Source: Bin87 sp965232895
Lineage (GTDB): Bacteria > Chloroflexota > Dehalococcoidia > Lucifugimonadales > UBA3495
DNA length: 64,000 nucleotides
NCBI GenBank assembly: GCA_965232895.1
Contig: OZ247430.1
Coordinates: 3,348,001 to 3,412,000 of the forward strand
Direction of reading: 5' to 3'
Part shown: one piece after another, positions 51,581 to 60,600 of the stretch
How positions within the stretch are numbered: the first letter of the stretch is position 1
Layout: each line of letters opens with the position of its first letter
Made by a program: the position numbers and the translations under genes
Notes under the pieces: generated by a model
What the model was told of the DNA's origin: nothing
What the model saw: only the letters and a program-made list of their open reading frames with translations
Database searches by the model: none

Positions 51581-52756
51581 CTAGAGCGTTTCCAGGACTC
51601 GCGCTATGCGCTCCACCCCTTCCAGAACTCGGTCAGCGGGCGACCGCATCAGCGCAATGCGGAAGTGGCCTTCCCCGCTTTCGCCAAAGCCTATGCCCGG
51701 GGTTACCACCACTCCTTCCCGTTCCACCAGCAGCTCGGCCATCTCGGTGGATGACAGGTCTGCCGAATACCGAGGGAACAGGAAGGTTGCCCCTTCCGGC
51801 AGCGGACAGTGTACGCCGGGGACCTGGGACAACCGGCCGGCGCAGCGCACGCGCAGATCATCGCAGTCCTCCCGCCACCTGGGCAGGTGATCCTGGGGCC
51901 CTTGCAGGGCGGCCACCCCGGCCATCTGCACGAAGGGCGAAACAAAACTGGCCGTCTGTTCCTGTATCTTCAGCAGCGGCTCCAGCAGATTTGACTGAGC
52001 CACGATGCAGCCCAACCGCCAGCCGGACATCGAATAGGCCTTGGTGAAGGTGTAACTGGTCAGGGTTCGTTCCGCCATGCCCCCCAAATTCGCGATGGTT
52101 ACGTGCCGGTTGGAATCGTAGAGGAAATACTCGTAGGTCTCGTCACAAAGGACCAGCAGGTCCTGCTCCAGAGCCAAACGCGCTACGGCTGCCAATTCTT
52201 CCTCGGTGTAAACCCGCCCCGTGGGATTGTTGGGGTTGTTGATGACAACCATCTTGGTGCGCGGGGTGACGTACTCCTTCAGCTGCTCGTAGCTGATGTG
52301 GTACTCCTCCTCCTCGCTGAGTGGCACGGCTACGGGCACACCCTCAGCCATTTCCACCTGCTGGCTGAAGCTGACCCACGTGGGCTCAAGCACCAGCACT
52401 TCATCTCCCGCCTCGATGTAGGCGTTTATGGCCTCATACAATCCCATCTTGCTGCCCGGAGTAACCAGGATATCGCCGTCGGGATCGATGGCGCGGCCAT
52501 TGTGGGCTGCCAGCTTTGCGGACATGGCCTGGCGCAGTTCGGGAAGCCCGCGGGATGAGCTGATGTTGGTATGTCCTGCGTTCAGGGCCTGAATCCCGGC
52601 GTCGATAATGTGCTGCGGGGTTACGTGGTGCGGACTTGACTGACCCAGGTCAATCACGTCGTGACCCTGCCGGGCCAGCTGTCGGGCTTTTTCGCCGGCG
52701 GCGAGGGTGGCCGGGGGTTGTACTCGTTGGATACGCGTTGCGGGAGCTCTGGTCAT
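51581..52756 (-). CDS. PLP-dependent aminotransferase, class I/II
   Basis: The 391-residue fold-type I aminotransferase is of the aspartate/aromatic group. Conserved elements are VIDLGQSSPHHVTP, SRGLPELRQAMSAKL, VTPGSKMGLYEAINAY, VLVLEPTWVSF, the PLP-site VINNPNNPTGRVYT, LVLCDETYEYFLYD and the Schiff-base Lys in TSYTFTKAYSMSGWRLGCIV. The C-terminal Arg that binds the substrate carboxylate is in HFRIALMRSPADRV. The amino donor and acceptor cannot be fixed. Its 3' end lies 55 bp from the tRNA fragment and IS701 element, and it has no obvious operon partner. Confidence 0.92.
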   Translation of the reverse strand: MTRAPATRIQRVQPPATLAAGEKARQLARQGHDVIDLGQSSPHHVTPQHIIDAGIQALNAGHTNISSSRGLPELRQAMSAKLAAHNGRAIDPDGDILVTPGSKMGLYEAINAYIEAGDEVLVLEPTWVSFSQQVEMAEGVPVAVPLSEEEEYHISYEQLKEYVTPRTKMVVINNPNNPTGRVYTEEELAAVARLALEQDLLVLCDETYEYFLYDSNRHVTIANLGGMAERTLTSYTFTKAYSMSGWRLGCIVAQSNLLEPLLKIQEQTASFVSPFVQMAGVAALQGPQDHLPRWREDCDDLRVRCAGRLSQVPGVHCPLPEGATFLFPRYSADLSSTEMAELLVEREGVVVTPGIGFGESGEGHFRIALMRSPADRVLEGVERIARVLETL

Positions 52757-53008
52757 GGTTCACCTCTTTCCTGTCCTGGCGGTGCAGTTTAGCAACCCCG
52801 TGGCCCACGAACCACACGCCCGGCATTATGTGAATGTTCCTGGTTGCGGGATGCGCGCCGGCATGGGAATGGCAACGCCGGCCCTTGTATCTTGGCCTTT
52901 CTCCCCTCGGCGGAAGGGGCCCGAGATGACGGAAATTCCTTTGCAATCTCAACCCTTGCCGGAAACTCACGGTCGGCTTTCGGAACATCTGTCAAGAACG
53001 TGAGGTAA

Positions 53009-53161
53009 CTCATGCGTACCCAGTTTGACGACTACGGGAGCCAATTTACATCGATAAACAGGATAGACCGGATGATGGCGTGCGGGTGGAGCGTTCACAA
53101 TAATCAATCAAATCCTGTTCATCCGGTGCATCGATGTAAAAGACAAAATGGGTACGCGTGA
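53009..53161. mobile_element. MITE-like element, family E, ~153 bp
   Basis: Imperfect terminal inverted repeats (CTCATGCGTACCCAGTTTG on the left; CTCACGCGTACCCATTTTG on the right read inward) plus a shared inner TTTACATCGAT bound a non-coding segment. The 7-bp direct repeat CGTGAGG flanks it (52999-53005 and 53162-53168), possibly within a 10-bp duplication with two mismatches. The gap 52757-53237 also holds the second family-C repeat (about 52895-52998) and no gene. Confidence 0.55.
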
Positions 53162-53237
53162 GCGTGAGGCACGACACACCGTGTGAGCCGGCGTCGGCCG
53201 GTTCATTGGGACGCTCACATCCCGACGCCGCGGCGGA

Positions 53238-54467
53238 CTATACGCGCAGCTGGCGCAGCGTGGGCCGCCAGATCCCCAGCACGAACGCAATCGTCAGGTA
53301 GATCGCCGCTCCGCCCGCGAAGGCGGCCGTCCAGCTGATGTGCTCCGCGACCAGGGTCATGGGGTAGGAGCCGATGAACATCAGCGCGGCCGAAACGTAC
53401 CAGACGCTCATCACTCTGCCCTGGAAGTCGGCCGGCACCGAGAGTTGGAGCACGGTCGTCCCCATCGGCACTATGCTGCCCATCCCCACCAGGAACAAAA
53501 TCGCCCACGTCACCCAGAACCAGTGAGACCAGGCCAGGCAGAACAGGGCTATCCCGAACAGGAAGATGCAGCCCAGCAGCAGCCAGTTCTTGTGCGGCGA
53601 GTTTCCCATCGACGCCATGATGAAGGTTCCGGACAGTGAGCCGATGCCCGCGCCGGTCATCAGCAGACCGGCCCCGCCGGCGCCCGTGTCCAGCGCCAGC
53701 TTGGCGAAGGCGGGAAGCAACTGGGCATAGGGCATGGCGAAGAAGCCGAAGGCGAACCCTATCCCAATGACGGTGAAGGTGACCGGGTTGGTCCAGCAGT
53801 ACCGCAGCCCGCCCCACAGTTCGGCGAAGATGCCCGAGCGGTGATCCCGGGCGGCCGTCGGCACCCGCCGCACCATGAGCAGCGTCACCGTGCCCACGCA
53901 GAAGCAGCCCGTTGCCACGTATAGCGCCGGAGCCAGTCCGGTTAACTCGATCACCGCCCCGGCCACGGCCGGACCCAGGATGCGTCCCGAGTTCATCACC
54001 GCCGAATTGAGGACCACCGCGTTCATCAGGTCGTCACGGTCCACCAGGTCGCGGACTATGGCCAACCGGGCCGGGGTGTTGATCGCCTGCAGGGTGCCGA
54101 GGACGAAAGCCGCCGCGTAAACGTGCCACAGTGCGATGAGTCCGGCGGTTTCCAGCACGGCGATGCCGAGCATCAGGACGGCCACCGTAGCCTGGGTCAA
54201 CATGAGCAGTCCGCGGCGGTCGAACCGGTCGGCGAAGGTGCCGCCGAACAGCACGAAACCCAGCGTGGGCATCCCGTAGAGGAAAATCATGAAGCCCATG
54301 CGGGAGGCGGACTCGGTCAGTTCCAACACCAGCCAACCCAGGATGAGGAACTGCATTCCCCGGCCCAACGCCTGCGCGTTGGCGCCGATCCAGAACCAGC
54401 GGTAATCCCGGTGCCGCAGCGCCCGGAAGGTCTGGAGCCGGCGCCCGAGGGCGAGAATCTGGGCCAA
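53238..54467 (-). CDS. MFS exporter (MFS_3 type), intact
   Basis: The 409-residue, 12-helix major-facilitator protein has GTFADRFDRRGLLMLTQATV (signature loop 2-3), NAVVLNSAVMNSGRILGPAV (motif C region) and FQGRVMSVWYVSAALMFIGS, which matches the region truncated in the other exporter at 44701. Such proteins export hydrophobic compounds or siderophores by proton antiport. The likely start is a TTG at 54465-54467 (MAQILALGRRL), with only a weak GGTGA ribosome site, so the start is uncertain. It stands alone between two MITE-like elements. Confidence 0.87.
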   Translation of the reverse strand: MAQILALGRRLQTFRALRHRDYRWFWIGANAQALGRGMQFLILGWLVLELTESASRMGFMIFLYGMPTLGFVLFGGTFADRFDRRGLLMLTQATVAVLMLGIAVLETAGLIALWHVYAAAFVLGTLQAINTPARLAIVRDLVDRDDLMNAVVLNSAVMNSGRILGPAVAGAVIELTGLAPALYVATGCFCVGTVTLLMVRRVPTAARDHRSGIFAELWGGLRYCWTNPVTFTVIGIGFAFGFFAMPYAQLLPAFAKLALDTGAGGAGLLMTGAGIGSLSGTFIMASMGNSPHKNWLLLGCIFLFGIALFCLAWSHWFWVTWAILFLVGMGSIVPMGTTVLQLSVPADFQGRVMSVWYVSAALMFIGSYPMTLVAEHISWTAAFAGGAAIYLTIAFVLGIWRPTLRQLRV

Positions 54468-54643
54468 CTATTTCACCGGATCTTCCATGTCGGGTCCAGG
54501 GCGGTGCGGCTTTCTGGTCATCAATCCGGCGATATCCGTGGAAATCCTGCTGCGTTGGGCGCGTAGAGGACTGAGCAATATCAGGTTGATGTCTGCTCGT
54601 CAATGCCTGCGTGCGCTCACGCGTGCCCGGTTTGGGCGGTGGT

Positions 54644-54759
54644 ATCGTCAGAATCGGGATTTTCAAGATTCGAGGATTATCAGGATTGGAACCGTCTCAT
54701 GATGGATTTCTCCCAATCCTGTCAAATCATAAAATCCCGCAAATCCTTATTCTGACGAT
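54644..54759. mobile_element. MITE-like element, family B, intact copy (116 bp)
   Basis: Perfect 11-bp terminal inverted repeats ATCGTCAGAAT / ATTCTGACGAT enclose two longer complementary arms (GGATTATCAGGATTGG and CCAATCCTGTCAAATC). The element would fold into one long hairpin. It is the unbroken counterpart of the split copy at 13570-13848. No clear target duplication is visible, and no gene occurs in 54468-54952. Confidence 0.7.
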
Positions 54760-54952
54760 TTACGAAAGTGCATACGCGCGAGGTTAGTGCTCGAACACGG
54801 TGGTTGCCGGGTGGCGCGACCATGGGGAAGCGTCTATCCGCCAATCGCTACCCAATCGTTCCGCAGCGAGTACGGACGATGGTAGAGTCAAGCAGATGCG
54901 TACCCGATCCGTCCCCTGCTTGCGGAAGGACGGGTTGGTAGGAGGGAACACC

Positions 54953-55780
54953 ATGCCAGAAGCCAGACTGACCGTCGGCAACGTCGAGATCTTGTCCCTG
55001 AACGACAACGAGTCCGCGCTGCCCCTCAGCGACGTCTTTCCCGAGGTTCCTGCCGAGGCGTGGGCGCCCTACCAGGAGCGTTATCCTTCCGGCTTCCGCG
55101 GCGATCACCTGGTGGCCCACTTTGAGTGCTATCTCATACGATCTCAGGGCCAGACCATCCTCGTGGACACCGGCATTGGCGGCGCGGCCACCAACCCCAA
55201 CTCAGTCCAGGCGATGGTGGCCGGCGTCAGCCCCGCCGATGTCGACACCGTTTTCTTCAGTCACCTTCATTTCGACCATGTCGGCTGGAATCTCACCCAC
55301 GAACCGGACGGGCCAACACGGGCCACCTTTCCCAACGCCCGGTACGTGGCTCACCGCGCCGACTGGGAGGTATTCCAACGGCCGGAGGTCAGGGATCTCT
55401 TCCCGCCCCACTGGGACCAGACCCTCGGGCCCCTGCGCGACCTCGGTGTACTGGATCTGCTGGACGGGGAGCACGCGCTGACCAGCGAAATCACCGCCAT
55501 CTCCACCCCCGGCCACACTCCCGGATCCATGAGCCTGGCCATCGTATCCGGCGGGCAGCGGGCCTACATCCTCGGCGATGTCTTCCACGGCCCGGCCCAG
55601 GTGACCGAGACTGCGTGGAAATTCAGCTTTGACATGGACGGCGACCAGGGCGCGGCCACTCGCGCCGACATCATCCAACGGGCCGAATCCGAGGACGCGA
55701 TCATGGCCATCTGCCACCACGGTGGGTTCGGCCGTGTGGTCCGCGCCGAGGGCCGCCGCTACTGGCAACTGGTTTCCTAG
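54953..55780 (+). CDS. Metallo-beta-lactamase-fold hydrolase
   Basis: The 275-residue MBL-fold protein has the metal-binding motif SHLHFDHVGW, the third His in TPGHTPGSMS, the bridging Asp in YILGDVFHG and a final His in CHHGGFG: a complete two-metal site. The overall pattern (CYLIRSQGQTILVDTGIGG) fits the lactonase/hydrolase branch, which opens lactones or thioesters, rather than true beta-lactamases. ATG 54953 follows GGAGGG by six bases; the frame is open further upstream without a ribosome site. There is no signal peptide, so it is cytoplasmic. It is convergent with an LLM oxidoreductase gene. Confidence 0.9.
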   Translation: MPEARLTVGNVEILSLNDNESALPLSDVFPEVPAEAWAPYQERYPSGFRGDHLVAHFECYLIRSQGQTILVDTGIGGAATNPNSVQAMVAGVSPADVDTVFFSHLHFDHVGWNLTHEPDGPTRATFPNARYVAHRADWEVFQRPEVRDLFPPHWDQTLGPLRDLGVLDLLDGEHALTSEITAISTPGHTPGSMSLAIVSGGQRAYILGDVFHGPAQVTETAWKFSFDMDGDQGAATRADIIQRAESEDAIMAICHHGGFGRVVRAEGRRYWQLVS

Positions 55781-55836
55781 TTCATCCGGAAACCCGGTTT
55801 CGCGACGGTAGGCGCCAGCAGCCGGACCGAAGCGCC

Positions 55837-56838
55837 TCACTGCAAACGGGGTAGCAGTTCCTCGGAAATGAGCTGCAGGTAGTCCAACCGGGCGGAGAAT
55901 TCGCTGGGCAGGTTCAGGCTGGCCAACCCGATGTAATCCAGGCCGTCTTCTTCCCGGCAACGGTTGATGATCTCGGCACAGTCCTGAGGACTGCCCGCAA
56001 CCGCCCAGTCGGCCAAATCCCGCTGGCCTCCCAGGCCGAAGTCCACCGTGGTGCTTTCCTGCATATTGAAAGCGCCGTACATGCCGGCTTTCTTGGCGGC
56101 CATCTCCCGAGCTTCCATGATGGCCGTTTCGCGGTCCCTGGTGATGGCCATGGAGCGGTGGGCGCCGATGCGCCCGGCAGGGTCCTCGCCCAGTTCGGCC
56201 AGGGCTTCCTTGTACTGACGTGTCAGCACGCTGATGTCCTTCCATCCCGGCTGTGGGCCGAGAATGACCCGGTCGCCCAGGGCGGCAGCGCGGCGCACCG
56301 CGCCCGGGCTCTGCGCCGCGATCCAGATGGGCGGATGCGGTTCTTGCACCGGTGCCAGGGCCAGCCTGGCATCATGAACCTGCCAGTGCCTCCCGTCGTG
56401 GTTCACTTCTTCCCCGCTCCAGAGCAGTTTCATCAACTCGATGGATTCTTCGAACCGGCCTACACGATCCCTCCGGTTGGTCCCGAAAGCCGACAGTTCC
56501 GCTTCTCGGTAACCCAGTCCCACGCCCAGCACGAACCGCCCGTTGCTGATGTGGTCCAGCGTCACCGTCTGTTCGGCGATGTCCACCGGATTGTGGTAGG
56601 GGAGAAGCAGGATGCCGGTGAGGAGCGTCAGGCCCTCGGCGTCGGGAGCCAGTCGCGCCAGCGTCTGCATCGGCTGCATCCAGACGGTGGGATGAGCTAT
56701 GTAGTGCTGGGGCATGTAGATGACCGAAAAGCCCAGCGATTTGGCCCGCCGGCAGACCTCGGCAGCCTCCTCCACCTGCTGGTGCATGGGCCGGTCGGGA
56801 TCATCCATGTAATCGCGGATGTACAGTCCTACTTCCAT
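55837..56838 (-). CDS. LLM-class flavin-dependent oxidoreductase (3)
   Basis: The 333-residue luciferase-like protein has EVCRRAKSLGFSVIYMPQHY, LTLLTGILLLPYHNPVDIAE, the signature LDHISNGRFVLGVGLGYREA, ELMKLLWSGEEVNHDGRHW and PHPPIWIAAQSPGAVRRAA. This set is typical of LLM F420-dependent or FMNH2-dependent monooxygenases. The ATG at 56838 was chosen because GGAG lies upstream; a TTG nine bases earlier is in frame. It is followed upstream by a VOC-domain gene and a large hydrolase on the same strand, suggesting a three-gene catabolic unit. Confidence 0.9.
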   Translation of the reverse strand: MEVGLYIRDYMDDPDRPMHQQVEEAAEVCRRAKSLGFSVIYMPQHYIAHPTVWMQPMQTLARLAPDAEGLTLLTGILLLPYHNPVDIAEQTVTLDHISNGRFVLGVGLGYREAELSAFGTNRRDRVGRFEESIELMKLLWSGEEVNHDGRHWQVHDARLALAPVQEPHPPIWIAAQSPGAVRRAAALGDRVILGPQPGWKDISVLTRQYKEALAELGEDPAGRIGAHRSMAITRDRETAIMEAREMAAKKAGMYGAFNMQESTTVDFGLGGQRDLADWAVAGSPQDCAEIINRCREEDGLDYIGLASLNLPSEFSARLDYLQLISEELLPRLQ

Positions 56839-56868
56839 TGGCTCCAACTCAATTTGTTGCGGTGTGCG

Positions 56869-57246
56869 TCAATCGGTGATGTACGTGTGGGTGATGACCT
56901 CCCAAACGTGGCCATTCTCGCATTCGAAGTAGAACCCGCGACCCTGGTGCAGGTGGTTGATCTCGCCGTCCGTCCGCGACCGGGGCCCGCTCCCGAAAAT
57001 CACGCCCTCGTCTTTGATGCGCTGCAGGATCGCGTCGAACTCCTCGTCCGAGGCCAGGAAGGCGTAGTGATTGGAGCGGGGGTTGTCCGAGTCGTCGAAG
57101 TCCAGCGTCAGGATATCGTTGACCTTCACCGGCGCGAAATGGCCCCAGGGCCCCTCGTACTTCAGCCCGAACATGCGGGCGATGAACTCCGCGGACTTTA
57201 CCTTGTCGTAGGCGGGTACGATGGTGTGGTCTAACTGCAATGGCAT
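56869..57246 (-). CDS. VOC (glyoxalase/dioxygenase-type) metalloenzyme
   Basis: The 125-residue vicinal-oxygen-chelate protein has LDHTIVPAYDKVKSAEFIAR (first metal His), the strand NHYAFLASDEEFDAILQRI (second His) and HQGRGFYFECENGHVWEVIT (Glu ligand and typical final strand). VOC proteins include glyoxalases, extradiol dioxygenases and fosfomycin-type resistance enzymes; length and context do not discriminate. GGAGGG lies just before ATG 57246. It sits 30 bp upstream of the LLM oxidoreductase gene and is probably co-transcribed with it. Confidence 0.88.
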   Translation of the reverse strand: MPLQLDHTIVPAYDKVKSAEFIARMFGLKYEGPWGHFAPVKVNDILTLDFDDSDNPRSNHYAFLASDEEFDAILQRIKDEGVIFGSGPRSRTDGEINHLHQGRGFYFECENGHVWEVITHTYITD

Positions 57247-57348
57247 GGTGACCCTCCGGTTCAAGTTTGTGACGGCTGACGTTGGCCCTGCTCTGCCCAG
57301 GGTAAGCATGGCATCAGAGCGCGGTGTTGATCTACAGCGCCGATGTCG

Positions 57349-59337
57349 TCAACACCGGTCGGCATCTCCCGCCCAGTAGTCGTACTTCCGCCCGGCCAGG
57401 TCCACGACTTCTCCCACGTCTTCCTCCAACAGGTAGCCCTCGTCCACCAGATCCATGGCGGCGCGGGTGACTTTCTCGAGGTAGTCCTCGCGGTCGGCGT
57501 AGCGTTCCTCGATGGATGCGCGGGGGTCGCCGGAGGCTTCGCGTTCGGCCCGGGTCGCCGGCAGCGGGAGAGACCAGCCGGCCAGGCCGCCGGTGATGCC
57601 AATAAACAGGTTGGGGTTGCCGATGCTCTCGTCCCGCAGGTTCCATCCGGTGTAGGTTGCCACCGGCACCGTCAGATCCGGCAGGCAGATGCCCCGCCGT
57701 TCGTTGAACGACTCGTCGATGTCGGCCACCAGCGCCGGAAATTCCTCTCCCTCATCGGCCGGTAGTTTGATGGTGCGGCCCAGGTGTAACTCCGGGCCGT
57801 AATCCAGCCGGATCGCCCGGGTGGTCTCTGTGGGCACCCGCACGCCGGGAAGCTGGGCGAACCGCTCCAGCAGCGTGTGCGATTCCACCGCAGTGCCGTC
57901 ATCCAGGCTGGGATGGCGGCTGGCGGGAGGCTCCTCACCCGTGGTGACCCAGCGGTCCAGGTTGTCGAGCGCCGCCCGCAGCAGGGGAGCGTAGTCCACG
58001 CTGTTGAAGGGAAGCTGGCCCTTGATACCGTCGTTGGCCCGGATCTCGATCGGCGGGAACTCGCCCGAACCGTGCATGCAGCCGGCGAAGTGGTACCGGC
58101 GCACCGATGCGGATTCGGCCGCGTCAGTCAGCGTTTCCAGGTCAGTGTGGATCAGCGCGGCGTCGCCACGCCAGTATTCCGCCGAAGTGTTGGTGAACAT
58201 GATCTTGGGCACGGAGCCGCGCCGCTCAATCGAATCGAGCAAAGAACCCTGCGCCCCCGTCACCGGATCGGTCTGCGTGGTGTCGGTGAAGGGGAACATC
58301 TCCGGGATGATGTAGCATACGTCCTTGGACGGCTGCCCGAAGCGCAGGTTGAACTCGCCGCGCATCGCTCCCGCCACGTGGGGGATGATCCCGTCCAGCG
58401 CCGGCCGGTCCTCCTCGTCCTCGTTGATGCCAACGTGGATGTACTGGCGCAGAAAACGGCCGCTTTGGGAACGGCCCATGGCGTAGGCGTGGTCGATGGC
58501 GCCGGCGCAGGGGTTCCCCGCGGATGCCGGGGCGTGTTTCAAGAAAGACACCGCGTCACGCATGGCGGCGAACCCCAGCCCCACGATCCGGCTGCCCGTG
58601 GTGGTGTAAACCAGTTGGTAGATCCTTCCCGGCTCGAAACCGGAGGGCATGTAGATATGGTTGTGCTGTGGCTCCAGGTCGGCGTCCTCGACGCGGACGA
58701 AGGACCACTGGTCGCGGTCAACCGGTGTGGCGGGACTGTTGGGCAGGTCGCGCACCGTCAGCGTGGCCTCCGCTTCCTCCGGATCGGCGGCAGGATTCGG
58801 CAGGTGCTGCCGGTCGGCCAGCAGGAACACCTGGGTCGGCTCGTTGCACTGGAACTGGCACATGATCCGGCCCGTCAGCGAGCCCTGGAGTCCGACGGCT
58901 TCCGGCGCGTGCAGCCCGATGAGCCCGGGCGTGGGCGGTACATCGGCCTGCCAGCCGCCCCAGACCACGGTGTAGCCCCGGCGCATCAGGTAACCGTTGC
59001 CGGCCTCCAGGGGCGACGTGGGATCGTTTGCCGTGGGGACGCTGTTCAGGCTCAAAGCTGTCTTCCGGCCCCGGTTCACCACGTCGAACAGGATGCGACG
59101 GTTGCCCCGGTCAACGTTCGCCGGCTGGAGCATGGCGAAGTCCGCCGAGAACTCCACCAGGCCTGCGGCGTTGCGCGGCGCCAGGTCGAGGTCTGTTATC
59201 CCCTGGTTGCGAGGATGCGACGGGTCCACCGCGTAATGGGCGATGCCCTCCAAAAGTTCATACGCGCCCACGTCGCCGAAGCTCTCGCCCGACGCGAAGC
59301 TGGTGCGGTTGGTAATTTCCAGTTGTGTAATTGCCAA
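57349..59337 (-). CDS. Large alpha/beta-hydrolase-domain protein (PF20091-like)
   Basis: The 662-residue hydrolase has its nucleophile elbow as HAYAMGRSQSGRFLRQYIHV (G-x-S-x-G around Ser in GRSQSG). It begins with the small all-beta region ITQLEITNRTSFASGESFGD typical of this family, followed by ILFDVVNRGRK and GYTVVWGGWQADVP. A His candidate for the triad is in YHFAGCMHGSG. There is no signal peptide in this copy. Members are poorly characterised esterase- or lactonase-like enzymes abundant in marine Chloroflexota and Actinobacteria. It heads the minus-strand run hydrolase - VOC - LLM oxidoreductase. The 309 bases after its start (59338-59646) hold a doubled GATATCGG but no gene. Confidence 0.87.
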   Translation of the reverse strand: MAITQLEITNRTSFASGESFGDVGAYELLEGIAHYAVDPSHPRNQGITDLDLAPRNAAGLVEFSADFAMLQPANVDRGNRRILFDVVNRGRKTALSLNSVPTANDPTSPLEAGNGYLMRRGYTVVWGGWQADVPPTPGLIGLHAPEAVGLQGSLTGRIMCQFQCNEPTQVFLLADRQHLPNPAADPEEAEATLTVRDLPNSPATPVDRDQWSFVRVEDADLEPQHNHIYMPSGFEPGRIYQLVYTTTGSRIVGLGFAAMRDAVSFLKHAPASAGNPCAGAIDHAYAMGRSQSGRFLRQYIHVGINEDEEDRPALDGIIPHVAGAMRGEFNLRFGQPSKDVCYIIPEMFPFTDTTQTDPVTGAQGSLLDSIERRGSVPKIMFTNTSAEYWRGDAALIHTDLETLTDAAESASVRRYHFAGCMHGSGEFPPIEIRANDGIKGQLPFNSVDYAPLLRAALDNLDRWVTTGEEPPASRHPSLDDGTAVESHTLLERFAQLPGVRVPTETTRAIRLDYGPELHLGRTIKLPADEGEEFPALVADIDESFNERRGICLPDLTVPVATYTGWNLRDESIGNPNLFIGITGGLAGWSLPLPATRAEREASGDPRASIEERYADREDYLEKVTRAAMDLVDEGYLLEEDVGEVVDLAGRKYDYWAGDADRC

Positions 59338-59646
59338 GATGCCTCCGGTGTGCTAACACCCGATAGTGAGCGCGGGAAATGATCAGGATATCGGTCAGCA
59401 TCAGCTGCGATATCGGAGCCTGTCGTCAAAGCGGCCGTCGTTACGGGTCTCGCTCCGGAATCCATGTGCCTCGTGTCGAACGTCCACATTCGGTTTGCGA
59501 TTCTGGAGTTACGGCGCCGTATCAAATATGGATTGCTCCGTGGCGGGCGCAGGATCAGGATACTTCTGCGGAGGTATGACCAACGGCGTGATCCGATGAC
59601 ACTCTCCGGTGATCGCCTGGTTGGTCGAGAGGGACGCCGGCGTCGG

Positions 59647-60450
59647 TTATTCCGCCGGTTCCGCTTCAGCCTCGTCTGCGCTGACTTGATCGGCTCCGGT
59701 TTCGTCTTCCAGTGGATACCAGCGGACGGAGCCATTATCAATCAGCGGCTGTATCCGCCGGTCGTTTCGCGCGCTGGCGACGGCAGGGTGAGCCGTGATG
59801 CCGGTGAATTGGGTGAGGTAATCAGCGTTGCGCCGGGCCCGGTCGGTGTCGCGTTCGTCCGCACTGTGGGATATTTCGACTGCAAGGTACTGCTGCTCTC
59901 CGGCAGCGTCGGTTACCAGGAGTATCAGGTCGGCTCGACTGAAGCTGACCAGGCTGTTCCGGGGCAGGTCCTGAGCCGGCGGGAGCCGTGACATCGCCAC
60001 CAGCTCGGCGGCGGTGACGGTGTGGAGCAGATTGAAACCCAAGGCCATAGCGATGACGTCGGCCTGTTCCTTCACCTGGCTTTCGGAGAATCGGTTCTTG
60101 AAGAGCGAAAAGTCGCTTTCGATGCGGTCGAACCGGCTGTCGACGCGCTGGTTGAACTGCTCCTGCTTGACGATGAAGCCGTCGACGCGCTGGTTGAACT
60201 GCTCCTGCTTGACGATGAAGCCGTCGACGCGCTGGTTGAACTGCTCCTGCTCGGCGATGAAGCCGTCGACGCGCTGGTTGAACTGCTCCTGCTTGACGAT
60301 GAAGCCGTCGACGCGGAATGCGAACGCGGCGAAGCGTTCGGGCAAGGCGATCAACTCATCGGTCAGGATCAGCCGTCGAACTTCGTCATAAAACTCGGCG
60401 TCCTCGCGGAGCAGGCGCAGCAGATCCGCTTTGGTGTTGATGGTGGACAT
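59647..60450 (-). CDS. Coiled-coil protein with 14-residue repeats and PD-(D/E)XK-like domain
   Basis: The 267-residue protein starts with a helical region (NTKADLLRLLREDAEFYDEV). Four near-identical 14-residue units of type FNQRVDGFIVKQEQ follow at residues ~48-104, forming a long coiled coil. The C-terminal half (from ~residue 140) reads SRADLILLVTDAAGEQQYLA followed by VEISHSADERDTDRARRNAD, a D ... E-x-S pattern consistent with a restriction-endonuclease-like fold lacking the usual Lys. I know this architecture from uncharacterised cyanobacterial and Chloroflexota proteins; the function is unknown. The second ATG (60450) after GAGGAA is the likely start. Eleven acidic residues end the protein. 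Confidence 0.75.
   Translation of the reverse strand: MSTINTKADLLRLLREDAEFYDEVRRLILTDELIALPERFAAFAFRVDGFIVKQEQFNQRVDGFIAEQEQFNQRVDGFIVKQEQFNQRVDGFIVKQEQFNQRVDSRFDRIESDFSLFKNRFSESQVKEQADVIAMALGFNLLHTVTAAELVAMSRLPPAQDLPRNSLVSFSRADLILLVTDAAGEQQYLAVEISHSADERDTDRARRNADYLTQFTGITAHPAVASARNDRRIQPLIDNGSVRWYPLEDETGADQVSADEAEAEPAE
60139..60306 (-). repeat. 42-bp minisatellite, four tandem units in coding sequence
   Basis: The unit starting GTCGACGCGCTGGTTGAACT recurs at 60139, 60181, 60223 and 60265 with almost no change (one unit has CTCGGCG for CTTGACG), then breaks at 60307. Each unit encodes 14 residues, so copy-number change would lengthen or shorten the coiled coil without shifting the frame. Confidence 0.9.
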
Positions 60451-60600
60451 CACGGATTCCTCGTGCTTGGCTATACCGCGGCGATGATTCTGTCATCGGC
60501 AGAATCACCCCTTATCGTAGCATGGAAGTCCAGGTTCCGGTTGGCGTCGAGACGACGCAGTGGGTCATTTCGCAGCGCTCCCCGTCCTCTTGTAACAGGC

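Noticed and set aside
60139..60306. Possible CRISPR-like array of 42-bp repeats
   Set aside because: Units are directly abutting with no spacers and keep the reading frame of a coiled coil.
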